Assembly (NCBI RefSeq): GCF_000213175.1
Contig: NW_009799102.1
Coordinates: forward strand, 2,394,309-2,458,308
DNA length: 64,000 bases
Reading direction: 5' to 3'
From: Neurospora tetrasperma FGSC 2508
Taxonomy: Eukaryota; Ascomycota; Sordariomycetes; Sordariales; Sordariaceae
The notes below the pieces were generated by a model. That model had not been told where the DNA came from. It worked only from the letters and a program-made list of their open reading frames with translations, and searched no databases. Shown here in pieces: positions 46,329 to 56,150 of this stretch (positions within the stretch are counted from its first letter, which is position 1; the number at the start of each line of letters is the position of its first letter). Made by a program: the position numbers and the translations under genes.

Positions 46329-47198
46329 TTGCAGTTTGGAGTACACATTAACGCCGCTTTCTATCTGGGCAATGACAAGGGAGATATACGCAGTATATAC
46401 CTGTGGCTTTCTCTTATATTCGACATAATTAAGGAGAAACCGAGTGGATTCGGGAAGTGGTCAAGCGTTGAGAGCCTATTGTCTGATATTCCATCTCAGG
46501 TGTCTGAAGCGTACGAAAAGATCTTGAGCAGAAGCCAGGATGAAGTACAAACCGATATACTTCTCCGAATCACCCTCACCGCTGCACGGCCCCTGACTCT
46601 CGACGAGGCAAACGTTGCGTTGACATTAGCTTTACAGAAACAACGGTTCACATCATACGCGGCCGTTGAATCAGAATTGTGGCCAAGAGACAACTTCCGA
46701 AGCATCGTCAAGAACTTATGCGGCCTCTCCATCAGCGTCCACGACTCAAAGCCGTCTTTTATTCATCAGACAGCGAGGGAATTCCTCATCAATCCTCAAC
46801 GACAAGGCAAGTGGGAAGGGCGCTTGAACATGCGAAAGTCGCACAGCACGATGTCACTGGTCTGCCTTCACTATTTACTGCTGCCAGATCTCGCAACACC
46901 AGTTCAGAACTCTCCCGGTAGTCAAGAACGCTCATTCCTCCCGTACGCAGCTGTCCACTGGCCTTCGCACCACATCTCGCAGGGAGATGTCCTTACAGAC
47001 CGATCACGGAAGGATGCGCGCGTGCTCTGTAATGTGGTTGGGAAGGCGATAGTTTGGGCGCCTAACTACTACGAACGGAGGTAGATCAGTTGGCGAAATT
47101 GGACTGATTTGGCTCTGGCGAGCTATCTGGGTCTAAAGCTGGTCGTCGAAGATATCTTGGCCGAGGAGAAAATAGATGTTAATGTACAAGGATGTTGA
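46329..47198 (+). pseudogene. NLR fragment: post-NACHT winged helix and ankyrin start
   Basis: 251 open codons preserve the region that follows NACHT in fungal NLRs. They are IYLWLSLIFDIIKE (end of NACHT), LLSDIPSQVSEAYEKILSRS (winged-helix start), RPLTLDEANVALTLAL, and SIVKNLCGL followed by FIHQTAREFLI, then a linker with LPYAAVHWPSHH. There is no NACHT P-loop and no ATG upstream (an in-frame TAA lies just before). A TAG at 47082 interrupts the frame. The same frame then continues DLALASYLGLKLVVEDILAE to the TGA at 47196, which is the first ankyrin repeat. The TAG therefore looks like a CAG-to-TAG transition in a once longer NACHT-ankyrin receptor. The body is not AT-skewed, so this copy escaped heavy RIP. 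Confidence 0.82.
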
Positions 47199-47420
47199 GG
47201 ATGTGGTTGTTAATTCGTTGAGCTTGTTGTTAATGCGATTTAGGACTTCAAGAATTTGTTGGATATCGCTAGAAATGACGTCAGTTTGAGTAGAGGAAGA
47301 AGAGGGAGTGGATTGTATATTAGTTTTAGCAAAATTGTAAAGGTGTTGGATTTGAAGTTTAATTAATTCGATTTCGCTCTTAAGCGCCTCTATTTTAAAA
47401 CGGTTGGAACTAAAAACGGA
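47137..47420 (-). pseudogene. Coiled-coil ORF remnant, gag-like N-terminus
   Basis: On the minus strand a frame without ATG reads RFKIEALKSEIELIKLQIQH, a Ser/Thr-rich linker, then DIQQILEVLNRINNKLNEL. The heptad spacing predicts a short coiled coil. It continues to a TAG near 47137, antisense to the ankyrin start. Short coiled coils of this kind often begin Gag proteins of fungal LTR retrotransposons. No more can be said. Confidence 0.3.
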
Positions 47421-47439
47421 AGAAAAGACGATGGTTGTA

Positions 47440-47976
47440 TATAGTGTGAAGATGGGGAGATAGTGTTAATGTAAAAAGGGTAAAGTAAAGAATTTAGCGA
47501 TAAGAGTGCCTAGCCTTTTATTCGGTCCGGACCGACAAAAAGGCTTAGTAAACCTATAAATATTGCTTCTACTAGCAATAATAAACGGCGCTGCTAAGTA
47601 GGTAGATTAAACTATTCTATTTAGGTACTAAGATATAGGGTAGCTCTTATTAATTAGTTAAAAGTTGTATATGGGGGAATTAGTTAGGGCTGCAAAATAG
47701 AGTATTGTTTGTAGAGTAGACGGCGTTTGACGAGCTAACTATAGCTTTAAGGATCCTAAGCCGACAACCTATAACTTTACTTAAAGTATATATGTGCCCG
47801 ACTTTTTACTTATCTACCTTGACCTACCTCCTTTATTTGCCTGCTTTACCCTACTTTATTAGTCTGACTATTCGTCGCTTGGTAAAATCTAATGCCCGCT
47901 AATGAACGTTCTAGCCCAAATACTAAACCCTGCCAGTAAACGCCTGCAGCTTTATAAATAAGTCAACGGTAGGATT
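47440..47976. repeat. Partial copies of the dispersed repeat, AT-skewed
   Basis: 47640-47770 contains GGGCTGCAAAATAGAG and GCGTTTGACGAGCTAACTAT, matching the right part of 29110-29420. 47810-47850 contains CTACCTTGACCTACCTCC, matching its left part. 47930-47960 contains ATAAATAAGTCAACGGTAGG. The pieces appear rearranged. The repeat abuts the broken end of the RNase H2C-like fragment, so its insertion may have truncated that gene. Confidence 0.55.
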
Positions 47977-48114
47977 CTAAAATAAGTCGGTTGGTTCTAC
48001 GGATCCGGAGTGGTGGATGCGGCAGGGGAGGAGGTTGGGTGTTGTTTTTGGAATGGGGGTTGAGGTTGAGGAGGAGGTGCTGGGGGTGAAAGCGAGGATT
48101 GGTTGTTGGGTCAT
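47977..48114 (-). pseudogene. 5' fragment of an RNase H2 subunit C-like gene
   Basis: From an ATG at 48114 the minus strand encodes MTQQPILAFTPS, a Ser/Thr/Pro stretch, then TPNLLPCRIHHSGSVEPTD, and stops two codons later. The block NLLPCRIHH-(D/N)-G-P-V is the N-terminal signature of fungal RNase H2 subunit C (Rnh203), the noncatalytic subunit of the enzyme removing ribonucleotides from DNA. The rest of the protein is missing, replaced by AT-rich repeat sequence. I read this as promoter plus first exon of a captured or truncated copy; the functional gene is presumably elsewhere. Family assignment rests on the short motif only. Confidence 0.55.
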
Positions 48115-48648
48115 TGTGACGAATTTCTGGATATTCCACTGATACAACTGGTTGCGTAAGTTGAATAAGTGAGCTGGATGGATATGGTGGTGATGAATCT
48201 CTTGTGGACGCGAATATCGAAAGTGAAAGACGGGCGCGGAGATGCGTGACAAGTAGGAACTTGATGCACGGATTACTTAGTTACTGGGCAGGTACATGCT
48301 TTGGGTAGAAGGTACATACGTTATACCAGGTGCGCTGATGGGGCTTGCAGGCAAGGTGTAGTAGCGAATGATTCTCAGAATAAACCCCGGGTGGACAGGG
48401 TGAACATAGTGGCAGGCACGGTTCCGACCCCTGGCGAGTATAAGATACCGGGCTGTATGGCCACTCGAGTGCTAGTAACCCGCGCGTTTTTAGTACAACG
48501 CGACCGTCCATTCACGAGTCTACAAACAGTGGGTCTTTGTTTACGTGTTTTGTCGAGACGGTTCTCCACAACTAGCATTTGTTTACCGCCTCCTTTGCCA
48601 TTTCATTTTCCAAAACAATCAGCAATTCCCAGCACGCCGTTTCTCCAA
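48115..48648. other. Shared upstream region, balanced GC
   Basis: This lies between the divergent RNase H2C-like fragment and the FunK1 head copy. It holds the 5' leader of the former and the likely promoter of the latter, with CTTTGCCATTTCATTTTCC pyrimidine-rich sequence close to the ATG at 48649. No other feature was seen. Confidence 0.4.
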
Positions 48649-48990
48649 ATGGCCCTTTCAGAGCAACAGAAGAAGATCATCGCAGAACATCCGCTCGGTG
48701 GTACTCTTTACAGCGTTCGAGATCAGTTGCGCGACTCCAACGACGCCGACGAAACGCATCGAAAATATATCGCAGACCTTTTATTTGCGCTTTTCGGTTC
48801 TCCCGCCGCAGCCAAGTTTCCTTTTAAGGTGGAATACAGACTATTTACCTTACGACGGACTGTTCGAGACGGGGAGATAGCAAATCTCTCGTCCGACTTG
48901 TCGTTAACGACAATTCCAACAACAATTCCAACGACAATACCATTTAGGCTGCCGTCCTTAGCCTCCTCGACACCTCGACTCTCAAAATGA
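48649..48990 (+). pseudogene. Extra, broken copy of the FunK1 N-terminal module
   Basis: 113 codons from an ATG start MALSEQQKKIIAEHPLGG, paralogous to the first 130 residues of the gene that follows (MTLSEQQKKIIADYPLGG). Alignment at DNA level shows a 16-nt deletion after GCAAATCTC and a TGG-to-TAG change in the ATTTGGGCTGCC block. Ignoring those two lesions, the frame passes ...SLLDTSTLK straight into the ATG of the intact gene. The pair was therefore once a single frame with two head modules. Translation now ends at a TGA that overlaps the next ATG (ATGA). It might still be expressed as a short protein. Confidence 0.75.
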
Positions 48991-51425
48991 CCCTTTCAGA
49001 GCAACAGAAGAAGATCATTGCAGACTATCCGCTCGGCGGTACTCTTGACAACATTCGAAACAAATTACGCGACTCCAACGAAGCCGACGAGATGTATCAG
49101 ACATATATTTCAGGCCTTCTAGGGCTGCTTACCTCATTGACCGCAGTAATCGAATTTCCCCTTAACGTAGCAGGTAGACTAGTTGCCCTACGACTTGATC
49201 TTCGAAACGGGAAGATAGCAAATCTCGACCCATTCCGCCCTCTCGTCCGAGCTGTCGTCAACGACAATGCCAATGACAACTCCAACGACAATGCCAACGA
49301 CAACTCCAACGACAATGCCAACGACAACTCCAATGATAATGCCATTTGGGCTGCCGTCTTTAGCCTCCTCGACACCTTGGCTCCCGGCACTCCCCCTCTT
49401 CGTCCCACCGCCCTGCCTACATTCAAAGGAACGCCTATTAAGTCCAGTTCAAATAGGCTCGCTGATAGTGCAGGGGTCGATCCTGTGGCAAAGGAATTGT
49501 TCTCGGAGATGAGATATTGCACCTTCCGCGATGTGGGGGGTTTTTGGGACAAATTCTTCAACCCTGAGAGCTGGCCCAACAAATACAAAGAGATGCTGGC
49601 TGAGATGAAGACAAAGCATGATGGAAAGACATGGACGGACTTCCCGCGTGGTACTCCTACTGAAGCACTAGTCTCGGCGTGGTTTCGCTCCCTGGAAAAG
49701 CCCTTTCTAGCCGACGCCCCGAACAAACTCCATACCACTACATCTGCCCACCAGTTTGAGGAAGGGAAAGGCCAGCTTGATCTTTTCTTACAAAGGTCAA
49801 CTACGGAAGCGAGCACCATATATTCATACAAGAACGTTCTCGTTGTTGGGGAGCTAAAGCAGTCATACAATCCAGGCAGGTTTAAGGCGGATTTCCTGCA
49901 ACTCACCCGCTATGTACGGAGTGTTTTCAATGACCAGCCGACCCGTCGATTCGTTCACGCCTTCCTTCTCTGCGGCTCCATGATGGAGCTCTGGATCTTC
50001 GATCGGGCTGGGGCGTATAGTTCAGGGCCGTTCGACATTCAGGAAGAGCCAGACAGGTTTGCGCGGGCTTTGGTCGGCTATTTGACGATGGATTCTGAAG
50101 CGATGGGGTTGGATACCTTCATTGAGCGAGTTGTCGAGGGAGAAGAACAACAACGCTACGTCACGCTGGAGGATAAGAGAGCCAGGCTACACACGGCAAT
50201 GTACAAGCAGAATGCCATCGTGTGTCGCGGAACTACCTGTTTTACAACCTACGATAACGAGGTTGTCAAATTCGCTTGGGCATCGGGTAAACGGACATCG
50301 GAGGTAGAGCACCTAACGCAAGCAAAGAAAAACGGTGTCAAAGGGGTGGCTGAAATAGTTGCGCATCGCCGAATCACTAGCATTGCAGAAATGCGGAAGG
50401 GACTGAAGTTCCCAGCGGCTCACCCGTTTCGGGACGAGAATAGTGACTTTGACGACCTTCCATCGGCCACAAGCACTAATACATCGGGATCCAAGCGCAA
50501 GTCGCCGTCCGACGCCACTATCAACACCGCATCCGGATCTAATAAGAAGCAGCGCCCAAGTATCCCCAGAAAGGGGAGCATGCAGCCGCCGTCGTCGACA
50601 AGCAAGACCAAGCCGAGCATGCAGCCGCCGTCGTCGACAAGCAAGACCAAGCCGAGCATGCAGCCGCCGTCGTCGACAAGCAAGGCCCTGACCAAGCCGA
50701 CGCCACCTACGCCTAGCGAGGACCTGTGGGAAGATAGAATCTATTCCTGCCTCGTCATCTCACCAGCCGGGCGCGTCATTAGCGAATTTTCCGCGATTAA
50801 GCAACTGCTAGAATCGATGCGAGATGCGATCAAAGCGCACCAATCTCTCTACGTCACTGGCAACATTCTCCACCGCGATATCTCTCCAAACAACATCATC
50901 ATCACGGACCCCGAAACACCACATGACTTCAAGGGCATGTTGATCGACCTCGACATGGCTAAAGTACGAGATAGCGACCCGAGCGGAGCGCGACAAATTA
51001 CTGGCACAATCCAGTTCATGGCGATTGAAGTAATGGAGAACGTCGGACACACATACCGTCACGACCTCGAATCGTTCTTCTACGTCCTGCTTTGGATGTG
51101 TGCGCGCCAATCATGGTCTAACGGACTTGCCGGCGGGGACGAGCAAGCACCTAACAAGAACTTACTTGACCGATGGGAGAAGGGTAACGATTATAGTCAA
51201 ATTGCTCGGAATAAGAAAGGCGATATGTCGTCCAGAGTAATGTTTGAAGATGTTCTGAGTCAATTCCCAGAGTCGTTTAAGGTTTTGAAACCGCTCTGTC
51301 ACTATATTAGGAAGATTCTTTTTGGTCCAGAGGGAGGAATGTTCTTAGGAACCCCCGAAGGAGACCCTGACCAACTCTATAGGCCCATTATAGAAGCTTA
51401 TAGTGAGGCTATCGATAAGCTGTAG
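48987..51425 (+). CDS. FunK1-type fungal protein kinase
   Basis: Intronless 812-residue protein of the fungal-specific kinase family (Pkinase_fungal). The N-terminal module (1-90) is followed by an Asn/Asp repeat linker (92-119). Residues 170-410 hold a conserved region containing GQLDLFLQ (262-269) and VLVVGELKQ (284-292), which fits a PD-(D/E)XK-like D...ExK pattern. The kinase has VVKFAW with the likely ATP-binding Lys at 428, then a long low-complexity insert (about 480-575) including three MQPPSSTSKTKPS repeats. The catalytic half follows: HRDISPNNI (629-637) and a DLD triplet (654-656) where DFG is usual, then TGTIQFMAIEV and DLESFFYVLLWM. All family-typical motifs are present. Substrates are unknown for the family. 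It stands in a GC island between RIP-mutated repeats; part of the family is known to be highly expanded in fungi. Confidence 0.88.
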   Translation: MTLSEQQKKIIADYPLGGTLDNIRNKLRDSNEADEMYQTYISGLLGLLTSLTAVIEFPLNVAGRLVALRLDLRNGKIANLDPFRPLVRAVVNDNANDNSNDNANDNSNDNANDNSNDNAIWAAVFSLLDTLAPGTPPLRPTALPTFKGTPIKSSSNRLADSAGVDPVAKELFSEMRYCTFRDVGGFWDKFFNPESWPNKYKEMLAEMKTKHDGKTWTDFPRGTPTEALVSAWFRSLEKPFLADAPNKLHTTTSAHQFEEGKGQLDLFLQRSTTEASTIYSYKNVLVVGELKQSYNPGRFKADFLQLTRYVRSVFNDQPTRRFVHAFLLCGSMMELWIFDRAGAYSSGPFDIQEEPDRFARALVGYLTMDSEAMGLDTFIERVVEGEEQQRYVTLEDKRARLHTAMYKQNAIVCRGTTCFTTYDNEVVKFAWASGKRTSEVEHLTQAKKNGVKGVAEIVAHRRITSIAEMRKGLKFPAAHPFRDENSDFDDLPSATSTNTSGSKRKSPSDATINTASGSNKKQRPSIPRKGSMQPPSSTSKTKPSMQPPSSTSKTKPSMQPPSSTSKALTKPTPPTPSEDLWEDRIYSCLVISPAGRVISEFSAIKQLLESMRDAIKAHQSLYVTGNILHRDISPNNIIITDPETPHDFKGMLIDLDMAKVRDSDPSGARQITGTIQFMAIEVMENVGHTYRHDLESFFYVLLWMCARQSWSNGLAGGDEQAPNKNLLDRWEKGNDYSQIARNKKGDMSSRVMFEDVLSQFPESFKVLKPLCHYIRKILFGPEGGMFLGTPEGDPDQLYRPIIEAYSEAIDKL
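49262..49338 (+). repeat. 24-bp coding minisatellite (NDNANDNS)
   Basis: About three copies of a 24-nt unit AACGACAATGCCAACGACAA... encode NDNANDNS in the linker of the kinase. The upstream broken head has fewer, AAC-GAC-AAT-TCC-type units at the same place, so the number varies between paralogues. Confidence 0.85.
50577..50687 (+). repeat. 39-bp coding minisatellite (MQPPSSTSKTKPS)
   Basis: Nearly identical 39-nt units start at 50577, 50616 and 50655, the last truncated at 33 nt. They expand a Ser/Pro/Lys-rich loop within the kinase. Identity among units suggests recent slippage or conversion. Confidence 0.9.
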
Positions 51426-51962
51426 AGATTATATAGTGGGGGGAAGAAGAAAGTGAGACGATGGAAAGGGTGGTTGATTTTCTGTTATTTTAGTTGTAAA
51501 AGACACGCAGGACAATCGTCGCTTTGTCTTAGGATTTACTATTTGTAGGTTACTTATAAGGTTATAAAAGTTTAATCGGTTCGGGGCTATTATATCTAAG
51601 TAGTTCGATATTAATAATGAAGGTTTATAGTTTGTATTAACGGTCTTCGCGTTTCTCTAGATGAGCGAGGAGGAGCTTAGGTTCGATCTATTTATTATAA
51701 AGGAGGATAATAAGCAGTTCGTTTAAATTAAAAGAAATAATTTAATAGAGCGTTTTATTATTAATAAAGTAATATAATACGTATATTATATATCCAGCCA
51801 GGCAACGACCTACTAAAAGACCTATCCCGAGCGAGATTCATAAATGCTACTAGTTATTAAGAATTCTTAATAGTATTCTAAATGTAACAAAGAAGGGGAA
51901 TTATTATAAAATACGACCGATAAAGGGGTTATAAACGTAGCTCAATACTATTACTATAAAAC
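51426..51962. other. AT-rich flank 3' of the kinase gene
   Basis: The sequence becomes AT-rich about 100-150 bp after the kinase stop. No domain is recognised. Confidence 0.5.
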
Positions 51963-52179
51963 TGTCACAGTGAATAGAGGGAAGGAATGTGACAAAGCGA
52001 CAATAACCGTACTATTGAATAAAGATCGAAAGATAAAGAAGAAAGAAAAAGAACTAAGTTACAAGAATGGATTTGGCATGTAAAGAAATAGATCCTATGC
52101 GTTGCCGGGAACCGGGTGGGGCCCGCAGGTCTAGGCGTTAGTGAATGCTACTGACCAGCGGCTGAGCCGCGCTGTTACA
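51963..52179. mobile_element. Solo LTR, 217 bp, with AAAAC target duplication
   Basis: Begins TGTCACAGTG and ends CGCTGTTACA, so TG...CA with near-complementary termini (TGTCACA against the reverse complement TGTAACA). It is flanked on both sides by the same five bases, AAAAC (51958-51962 and 52180-52184), the 5-bp target-site duplication expected for Ty3/gypsy or Ty1/copia integration. The right half is GC-rich (GCCGGGAACCGGGTGGGG, GACCAGCGGCTGAGCCGCGC) and hardly RIP-damaged. No internal region remains, so it is a solo LTR left by recombination. Confidence 0.85.
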
Positions 52180-52184
52180 AAAAC

Positions 52185-52785
52185 GGTCTAAGTGCGTAAA
52201 ACTAATAATAATATTTAAAGTAATATTCGAGGAGGAATAGATATTAGTACGGCGAAGAATTATAGGCCGGAATGTTTAACGCTGCTAATTAAGACGGTTA
52301 TAATTAATACCTTACAGAAAGGCCGTAGTACTAGTATAGTTAGTAAAAAATAATTATTTAACTAAACTAATACTATTTTATCCTTTAATAAGCAATTTTA
52401 TACAGTATTTCCAATTAGTAATACATTGCTGAATCAGGTATATCGGTAAGCTATTCTTTACAATTATAGACAACCTATTTATAAAGTAAGTTCCCGAGCG
52501 GCCCTATTTATTGTATTGAAAAATTGTATTAATAAATACGAATTCCTATAGAAAAAGGCCGGCTTCCTTAATAAAGATATTTTTATTAATAACCTTATAA
52601 TTAATAAGAATAATAATAACCCTTCTTAGCCTTCGTTCTTAATCGACTTAGACCTTACTATTAGAAAGGAACGAGAAAGTACTTCTGAAATAAAGAGTAT
52701 AATTAGTACTAGAGCGTTTATAGCATTTAGGGTTTTTTTGGACGAAATAATATAGCGCTATAATATAATATACATATTACGGAGC
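52185..52785. other. AT-rich degraded sequence between LTRs
   Basis: RIP-type sequence without recognisable domain or repeat terminus. Confidence 0.5.
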
Positions 52786-53089
52786 AAGGCGATACTAAAC
52801 GTATAGGGTAGAATATAACTTATATAATTATATAAGAAAGAAGGAAAATTATAGAATTTATATGTGGCGGCTTATTCTATATAGGCGAGGGTGAGCCGCA
52901 TCCTTAGCATATGTAACTGGAGCCTCCGGGAGCGTATAGCTAATTAGGGGGCCCGCGTTGGCCTAGTAGCTACTATAGTAGTAGTAAAACTAAATAGATT
53001 AATTAATTAGAGAACGTATATTAACTGGTAATTATAGTTATAGTAATATAATGATTAAATAATAGTTATAGGTTAGCCTTATAATATTA
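52786..53089 (-). repeat. 3' LTR of the gypsy element
   Basis: About 304 bp, starting AAGGCGATACTAAACGTATA and ending GTTAGCCTTATAATATTA. It aligns over its whole length with 60102-60404, sharing GGAGCCTCC(G/A)GGAGCGTA, AGGCCCGCGTTRGCCTAGTA and GTATATTAA blocks. Differences are mainly transitions. Confidence 0.85.
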
Positions 53090-55589
53090 CCCCAGGCTTA
53101 AAATGCCTTCAGGTACTAGAATATATAGAGAAAAATTTACTAATCCTCCTCCCTTAGGAATTTAAAGCCTTCTATTACTATACTTATAACCTTCTCAAAG
53201 GTATTTACGGCCGGTATTACGCGTTAGGGCGACTATTTTATAGCTAGTACTATTGTTAATAGCTCTAGCCTAGTATAATTGTAAATTTTATTTAAAGTTT
53301 AAGTAGTATATTTACGCTTTCTTTTTATAATAGTTTATTATAGGAAGATAGGAGACTCCGGGTTATTATTATAGAATTTATAGAAAATATTAATATAATA
53401 CTCTATATTACTTATTAATTTCTAAGTCGGTATATATAGTTTACCCTAAATAATATAGTACTCCTATCTATTATTTTTTAAACAGTAGGTGTTAATTCCT
53501 TCGAAGGATTATTTAATTATATTCTTAATATTGTTAGTATATTTTATTACCCTCCCTTAATCAGCCTGAATATTCTATATACTATCCTATTCTAGTATAC
53601 CTTCTTCTATTTATAATTTTACTATACTAATATAGAAAGTGCAGCCGTATTTTATATTTAGCGGTAAATTGAGTATAATGTAATAGTTATTAGCTATAAC
53701 TACTTCGAAAGGCCCTTTTTATAGGGGTAATAGTTTCATTTAAGGGCGGCCGGTAGTAAGGTTTGTAGTATTAAAAAGTACTTTATTTTTAAAGTAATAT
53801 TATAATATATTAGAGTAAAAAATATTAGTACTTTCTTTATAGCGTACTTACGTACGTTTTACTATTATTATAATTTTTTTAAAGATTTTTTTAAACCGTT
53901 TAATAATTTCGCTAGATTTAAAATACTTTATATATTATAAGTCTAAGAGGCTAGGGGGGTAAGGTTATACCGGTTCGACGCTTATCTAGAGGTAGAAATT
54001 ATAATTAGCGAAGAAGGGGGAAACGCCTATTAAATCTAATTTAATATTATTACCTACGAATTTAATAAAAGGTAGTTAATCGACCTAATTGTTTCAAACC
54101 TAATTTATATAAGTATAGAAGTAATATAATATTTTCATATTAAAATATTCAATTTATCTATTAATTTATTAATAAAAAGCCGAGGAGGGCCTTAATATAA
54201 TACTTAATATTATAGAAAATACCTAAAATTATAATATAAATTAAGAACCTTTATTTAATATAATGATATTTAATAACTTATAAAGGACAAAGACTTTATT
54301 TATAAAGCGTTTAATAAACTCCTTAGTTGTTAGTATCTCTATTAAAATATAGTACTATATTTTAATTAATTTATTAATAACAATAGTAATATATTTAAAT
54401 TCCCAGCCCCCTCTCTTATATAGGATTATAAATATTATATAATTTATAGTAATATCCTTCTATAACGCAAAAGGAATTAGTAACAGCTTTAAAAGGCTTA
54501 CTAGGGAAGAGTAGGAATATTTCGTCTTTATATATTATAAATATACTTTATAATATAACCGTACTACTTTATTTACACCCAGCTAATAGAAAGACCTATT
54601 TAATATTATATATATTTTATTCTATTCTTAATAAACTACTAATATAGATTTATAATAGCGTTAAATAAATTATAATTAAAGGGCAGCGTTAGTAGGGTCT
54701 AGAATAACTATTAAACGTTTATACGCTCGTCTATTAATAATATAATCTTTTACGAATACTATTTTTCTTATTCTGTAGTAGATAGTTTTAAGCTATTTAT
54801 AGCAATTTAGATTATTAATAGCGGCGATAATATTTTAGTAAAATACAGAATTATAATAATTAGCTTTAATTAATTCACTAAAGGATATTTCCTCTATACT
54901 AAATTTGTAAGAGGCAATATAATTTATAAATACAGACGGGTTAAAGAGGGTTTTATTTCTAATTAATAACCGGTCGTCATTTATATTGCTAAGTATATCC
55001 TCCGGCTTACGGTTTAATATATCGGGTCGTACTTAAAAAGTACCTAGCTAATATTTAATTATAAAATTTAATTAGAAGAGGAAATATAATTAATATATAT
55101 ATTAGAGTATAAACTTTTTATTCGTTGTAAAAGTCTATAAACCCTAATAGTCTATTAGAATTTCAAAACCGTTTTAAGCGCTTTAGAACTCTAAGAACTA
55201 TCCCTCGAATATTTTAATAATAAATAATAATTCTTTATTATAAATATTATAATTATATTCAGCTACGGAGTACTTTTAGGAGAAGTAGGCTACCAGGTAG
55301 AGGATTCTTTTATTATTATATTAGGATAGTATATTGCCTAATACTTAATTCGAAGCGTCCGTCTCTACAACCGTCGGTTTTAATTAATTAAAGATTTTAA
55401 GGGTTAATTCTATAATAAATACCTTCTTTATTTCCTCTAAAATTATTTATTAAGCCTCGGCTTAAGACTATATAGCCGACCTCTTAATCAAATCGTATAA
55501 AGGGGCCGTAATAATAGAAAACCGGTCGATAAAACGCTTATAGAAATTTATAAAGCCTAAGAAATATTAAAATTACTACTATAATTATA

Positions 55590-56150
55590 GTACTTCCTAT
55601 TCGGCAACGGCCTTTACCTTCTCTAAATCTATTTCAATACTCTTTAATATAATAATTAGTCCGAAGTACTTAATTCGCTTAATATTGAACTCGTATTTAT
55701 TAATATCCAATTGAAGGCCTATATCGATTATACGTCGTAATACTTCGTCTATATATACTATATACTCAGCTTTATTCTTAGAGTATATTAAAATATTATT
55801 AAGGTAGGCTATAATATAAACATCCAAAATATTATAGAATATACCACTAATATAATTCTAAAACGTACTTAAAGCGCCCTATAATCCGAAAGGTAACATA
55901 AGAAACTTATAGAGGCCGAACTGTATAATAAATACAATAAATTATTTATAGCGTTCCTAAATATAAATTACGTCCAAAGTTTCTTTAATAAGCGGGAAGG
56001 GGTAACGAATCTTTAGAGTTACATTATTAATACTTTAATAATTAATATAAATACGGACTCCGCCATCTAGCTTTTTAATTGATAGTGATAATGATACTAC
56101 TATAAATTAAGAGGGCCGGATAAACCCTTTCTAAAATTAATTATCGATTT
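55590..56150 (-). pseudogene. Reverse transcriptase domain relic of the gypsy element
   Basis: The minus strand preserves KGFIRPS, KKLDGGVRIYINY and RYPFPLIKETLD near 56110-55980. Further on it reads IIAYLNNILIYSKNKAEYIV (about 55815-55755), KYEFNIKRIKYFGLII and IDLEKVKAVAE. The catalytic YLDD is YLNN, a G-to-A double change consistent with RIP, which would abolish polymerase activity. Confidence 0.87.
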
